Shown here in pieces: positions 59,701 to 64,000 of a stretch of DNA of 64,000 bases (its first letter is position 1; the number at the start of each line of letters is the position of its first letter). Both the position numbers and the translations under genes were made by a program. The DNA lies in assembly GCF_958298935.1 (NCBI RefSeq), contig NC_084927.1:21092001-21156000 (forward strand), given 5' to 3'. The notes under the pieces are model-generated. The model saw only the letters and a list, made by a program, of their open reading frames with translations. It had not been told where the DNA came from and made no database searches. The DNA comes from Phragmites australis. Its lineage: Eukaryota > Streptophyta > Magnoliopsida > Poales > Poaceae.

Positions 59701-61980
59701 GGTTTATTCCCTATCTTTGAAAAATTGTCATACTAAAATTGTTGTTATACATTCTCTGTTACATGTGGTTTGTTGAGATTATGTTGAGTAATGATGAGAC
59801 CTTTGGTATCATTATATAGATTTTGTTTCAATGCATGTGCTCTTCGTTCTGATTTACCTCATTGTCATTGAAGGATATAGGAGAAAGGGAAGGAAAATAT
59901 TATGCCATCAACATTCCACTTAAAAATGGGATAGATGACGCCAGCTTTACTCGGCTTTTCAAAATGGTAATCCCACCTGTATCTCTTTCTTGTTATTCAT
60001 GTCATTTTTCTTAGTCCTATCAAGTTATTTGATGTTTATCACGCAGATCATTGCCAAGGTTATCGAGACATATCTGCCCGGTGCTATTGTTCTTCAATGT
60101 GGGGCTGATTCATTGGCAAGGGACCGTCTAGGCTGCTTCAATCTCTCCATTGAAGGTTTTACATTTCTTAAACTTGATATGTACACATAGAGTCAGCCAG
60201 ACTGTGGTTTATATGTCGAATTAGTGATCCATGTTTAATATGCTTAGATGAGTTGCTAAGGTGTAGGAGGTACCTTTTGTGGGAATGGGAAGCCTTGTCC
60301 TTAATTCACTGTTTTGCGCCTTTCTCTTACATCAATGGTGTTTTGGAGCTCGTTTGGACTTTTCACCTAGCTTCATTAGACTGAGCTTACTTCAATGGTC
60401 TATTAGTACTTACCTGCTTGATTTGTTTTCACGAACAGGCCATGCTGAATGTGTAAAGTTTGTCAAGAAATTCAATATTCCCCTTCTGGTAAGGGAGACT
60501 ACTATTGCCAGATATTTTCTCTCTAGATTTTATAGAATATCAGCATACTTTCCATCATGCAGGTAACTGGAGGTGGTGGATACACCAAGGAGAATGTAGC
60601 GCGCTGTTGGGCTGTTGAAACTGGGGTCCTTCTAGACACAGAACTCCCTAATGGTATCTCATTTATTTATTCCTTTTCAAGTTTGTATTTATCTGTCCTC
60701 TTTGTCCTTTTGCTTTAGAGTGAAGCAGCTAGTAGCCTAGTGATCCTCAGTACACACAACATTCCTCATGTTTGGGGTTGGGATTTTCTGATAATTCCTT
60801 GTATAGTTGTCCATGGCGTGGAGTTTTACTTTGACACTTTCTTTGCAGAGATTCCAAACAATGAATACATTGAGTACTTTGCTCCGGATTATACACTGAA
60901 AGTTCCAACTTTGAACATGGTATAGAACCTCTTCCCGTTGGCCTTTATTTATCCTTTGCCTGGTGTGATTTTTTTCTCTCTATTAAGTGACTCTAGCATT
61001 TGAAATATTAAATGTGGTTCTGCTATTTGGAGCTCCTCCATTTAATATTGACAAGTTGTTAATCAATTTTGCGCTGCAAGAAGCCTGGAACTTTCATTTG
61101 TTTCTTGAGGATTGAAAATGATATGTGACTTCTTATTTATTGTTCAATTGGAGCAGGACAATTTGAATAGTAAGACCTATCTCAGTTCAATCAAAGTGCA
61201 AGTCATGGAGAGTCTGCGGTTTATAGAGCATGCTCCTGGCGTTCAGATGCAAGAGGTTAGCCTTCCTTTTATCTTAGTGTGTTGATTCTGTGCATTTGCA
61301 GTTGCATGGTGAAACCTCCCAATCAAAACTGGTTATCTAAAAAAATGGACAGTATCAGAACACTGGAATATACCTTTCCACCCTTTTCTTGATTCAATCA
61401 ATACATTTGTGTTTTTTTTTCTTTCTTACGGGGATCATATAATAAATCATTTTGCAGGTTCCACCTGATTTTTACATCCCTGATTTTGACGAAGATGAGC
61501 TGGATCTTGATGAGCGTGTTGACCGTAAGTGAAACATTTCTGGCATGACCTATGGTGCATATTTAAATGAGTTAATGATGTATCTGGGGATCCTTAGTTC
61601 TCTAGATTCATATTTATGGCAAATGCTCCCTCAATTTGCTTCTTTTTCTAATATAAGAAATGTAATCCATTCTTTATTAATCTCAGGCGGCCATGAACAT
61701 GTTTATATTTTTGTAAGGCTTCAAATTTCCACACTTTCCAAAATTTCTTGTCCTTCATTTTCAAATGCAACTCGTGTTTTGTAATTTATGCTGTCTTGTT
61801 TCTTGTTCTGCTATTTGTTCTCTATCTGTGTTGTTTTCTGCCCTTTGCTCTTTATCACTGTACTTACTACAGAACTTTCTAACGTGTTATACAGAGCATA
61901 CCCAAGACAAGCAGATTCACCGTGACGATGAGTACTATGAAGGTGACAACGACAATGATCATGACGACGGCATTCGCTGA
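56758..61980 (+). CDS. HDA9: Class I (RPD3-type) histone deacetylase, HDA9-like
   Basis: Removes acetyl groups from histone lysines in the nucleus, generally repressing transcription; the Arabidopsis relative HDA9 acts in flowering, senescence and stress control. Fourteen exons: 56758-56794, 57483-57595, 57682-57799, 58185-58259, 58337-58556, 58747-58810, 59874-59966, 60047-60155, 60439-60488, 60563-60653, 60849-60919, 61157-61255, 61458-61524, 61895-61980. Phases match throughout, giving 430 aa (Arabidopsis HDA9 is 426). Catalytic signatures: [11 protein letters not shown] (His pair), [14 protein letters not shown] (zinc Asp/His), [17 protein letters not shown] and [16 protein letters not shown] (catalytic Tyr). 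The SLARD variant and the acidic tail [16 protein letters not shown] are HDA9-specific. The start is the first ATG, at the usual distance from the ISYFYDG motif. Intron 6 (1063 bases) contains a likely transposon remnant. I see no lesion. Confidence 0.96.
58944..59202. mobile_element. Probable LTR-like remnant in HDA9 intron 6
   Basis: Begins TGTTAGGGTAAACACC and contains 'gattgattacaatagatgttg' and 'tttatataagagccag', phrases typical of small plant LTRs in antisense or sense orientation, and ends near 'gctaca' or 'attacca'. No target duplication could be confirmed. Confidence 0.35.
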
Positions 61981-63161
61981 TCTATTTCTAAGGAGCATGT
62001 AAATGGAAAGTGCAAGTCTTCACTGCTGTGTAGTTCAGCAGTCTCGTGACGGAATTAGTTTGTTAATTGACAGTAGGCTCTAACTTAGGAGGACAAAGCG
62101 TTCTAGACTCTTCGTAGATTCTGACCCTTCCTCATTTACACATTGTAGTGCAACTTCACACATTTTTACAGGCACAAGTGCAAGTTCGTTTGGGTGTACG
62201 TAACTGCATGTATGTGAAATATTGCAGCTGATGATGCTTTTCGATGTTGTCTTGCAGTTAGTTGGTCATGGATTGCGTTTCTGCTGTCGTTGTGTTGGTG
62301 GCACGTTAGCTTGATGCGCTCCGAAGTGAGGATCAGCTCTGCTGTTCCTTCTGCCACCTGAAACATGCATTGCATAAGAACCTGGGAGCATGGCAAATAA
62401 GCGAGCGTCCTTTGATTTCGAACCCAGCGGTCTATCACGTTTATACTTCTCTACTGTATTATATAAAGCACGGGTTACAACCTCTTAAAACTTAAATAAT
62501 TTATTTTTTTTTCTATTTTGTTTCTTCAGTATCCCTACCTTATTATAAATAATTTATTTATTTTTATTATTTACTCTCATCCTACCGTCTTTCTGTCTCG
62601 TTATTACGGATATGGAACATATTTTATAAATAAAAATAAATAAATAAATTAAGAGAAAAATTAGTTAATTTTTTTAATCCTATCTTGATGTATTTATTTA
62701 CTTATGTTCTCATAGCTCATTTATATCTTATATATTAAATTTGTATTTTGATACTACCACATTAAATATTTATATTTTTATGTAACACGGACATGAGCTA
62801 GTCAACGTTAATTAACGACAAAACTAGGGAAAGCGAAACATAGGAGGCGGCATAGCGTGCAGGGGAGAAGCGTCGGGTGGCGCGGGCACGTGCGCTCCCG
62901 GCTGCACCCCCGATGCCTCCGTCGCCCTCTTCCGCGCGCTAGTGTCCTTCTGACAGCGCGGCTCCATGCGATGCTCCGCGCGCCCGTCTCACGTGCCCCG
63001 CGCCACGCTGTCGGTTGCCATCGCGGTCCCGGCTCAGGCTGCTACTCTCTCTCCTACGCCGCGCCCCCACGCGCACGGACGGAGGCGCCTCCCTCTCCTG
63101 TCGCCGTTGCAACCGACAGCTCGCTGGATTCTCCTCCTCCTCCTGAGTAGCCAACGATCGC
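61981..63161. other. HDA9 3' flank and invertase upstream region
   Basis: The left part holds the HDA9 3' UTR. An AT-rich stretch at 62440-62820 is followed by a sharply GC-rich region from 62840, which fits the promoter and leader of the invertase gene. Upstream ATGs are present in the GC-rich part, including one at 62966 whose frame overlaps the invertase start. Confidence 0.5.
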
Positions 63162-63683
63162 ATGGGGATCGCGCAGGCGGCTGCCCCGCTGCATCTCGCG
63201 TGCTCCGCGCGGCCCACCGGCGCGGCGCCCCCGACGCCCGCGTCACTCGGAGTGGGAGCAGCCCGTCCAAGGAAGTGCGGGACCAGTGGACGGGGGACAA
63301 GGGCCGAGAGCGCCCCGCGGCGCCCCAACTCGATGCCCGACACGCGAGCGCACCACCACGATCGGGGCTTCGAGATCAGCGATGTGGGCGGGAGAGCGCA
63401 CCACCACGGCGGCGCGGGCGCCAGGCCGCACGCACAGGCCTCTTGGAGGAGGCGCGGTGCCGCGGCGGTGGAGGACGAAGGGTGGGAGCTCCTTCAGGAG
63501 TCGGTGGTGCGCTACTGCGGAAGCCCCGTGGGGACGATCGCCGCGTGCGACCCGGACGACGCCAGCCCGCTCAACTACGACCAGGTGTTCATCAGGGACT
63601 TCGTGCCTTCGGGCGTCGCATTCCTGCTCAAGGGGGAGTACGACATCGTCCGCAACTTCATCCTGCACACGCTGCAGCTCCAG
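63162..63683 (+). CDS. Alkaline/neutral invertase (GH100), first exon only
   Basis: Splits sucrose into glucose and fructose at neutral pH. The exon runs from ATG 63162 to a donor at 63684 (CTCCAG/GTAAGA) and encodes 174 aa ending in phase 0; the rest of the gene lies beyond the window. Residues 1-100 are rich in Ala, Arg and Pro, have few acidic residues at the very start and look like an organelle transit peptide, as in the longer (mitochondrial or plastid) isoforms. The family begins at about residue 101: [20 protein letters not shown], then [15 protein letters not shown] and [16 protein letters not shown], all diagnostic of plant alkaline/neutral invertases. The exact start is uncertain because the leader is GC-rich with other ATGs upstream in different frames. 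Confidence 0.9.
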
Positions 63684-64000
63684 GTAAGATTTCAAATTGT
63701 AGCCCTTTTGTCATTTTTCTTTTTGGCTAGTGTTTTCCAAGTGTAATGCTGTCAATGTGTGCAAAATTCATTGAGCAAAAAAAAGAAGTGCAAAATACAT
63801 ATTCGATCTTAAGATGAGACATGTATTTCATGCAGGCTTTGTAATTGTGCACTTTAAAGAGCTCTACAATTTGTAAGCAATGAGTGCCTAATATAGAAAA
63901 AATTTATGGCGGTCTCGAAAGAACTTGAGACATCTATTATTTAGATTGGATGGTCTAAATTGGTTAGAATATTATCTATTATTTAAAGGTAGTATGAGTA
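63684..64000. other. Invertase intron 1, partial
   Basis: AT-rich sequence after the donor site at 63684; no acceptor followed by invertase-like coding sequence is seen before the window ends. Confidence 0.7.

Overview
This window looks like nuclear DNA from a grass (Poaceae). It has spliced genes with GT..AG introns, GC-rich first exons, several classes of grass transposon, and a complete starch branching enzyme IIa gene whose 22-exon layout and protein sequence are of the cereal type. I cannot name the species. All identifications come from reading the translations and splice sites; no database search was run.

Left part (1-15 kb). The window opens inside a CACTA transposon that ends at 1038. 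A 2.6-kb segment carrying a minus-strand DUF662 (RAB6-interacting golgin-like) gene is present twice, at about 2.63-5.20 kb and 7.85-10.44 kb. Copy B (9205-10519) is complete. In copy A the first half of exon 1 is replaced by a 5'-truncated LTR (5204-7788), yet an in-frame ATG in the LTR keeps an open reading frame. Next comes a two-exon S1FA gene (12050-13729, minus), then a 227-bp-period duplication.

Middle part (15-36.3 kb). This is best read as one PIF/Harbinger-type transposon. Its matching ends lie at 15061 and 36314, flanked by TAA on both sides, and it holds a decayed Myb/SANT-like ORF and a decayed DDE transposase. Three younger insertions are nested in it: a hAT-like element (17005-18068, 8-bp target duplication), a solo LTR (19146-22177, 5-bp duplication) that splits the Myb-like ORF, and a 10.5-kb Ty3/Gypsy element of Tat type (25262-35782). 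The Gypsy element has a spliced antisense ORF with its own TATA box. The Harbinger interior also carries a lone exon resembling branched-chain aminotransferase.

Right part (37-64 kb). Four genes lie here: SBEIIa (37178-50690, minus, 823 aa, with a dead 3-kb Copia element in intron 11), a broken RLPH2-type phosphatase (52821-56431, minus), an intact class I histone deacetylase of HDA9 type (56758-61980, plus, 14 exons, 430 aa) head-to-head with it, and the first exon of an alkaline/neutral invertase (from 63162, plus) that runs out of the window. SBEIIa and invertase act in starch and sucrose metabolism. HDA9 and RLPH2 are regulatory housekeeping types. Nothing suggests an operon-like pathway; the novelty lies mainly in transposon and gene interactions.
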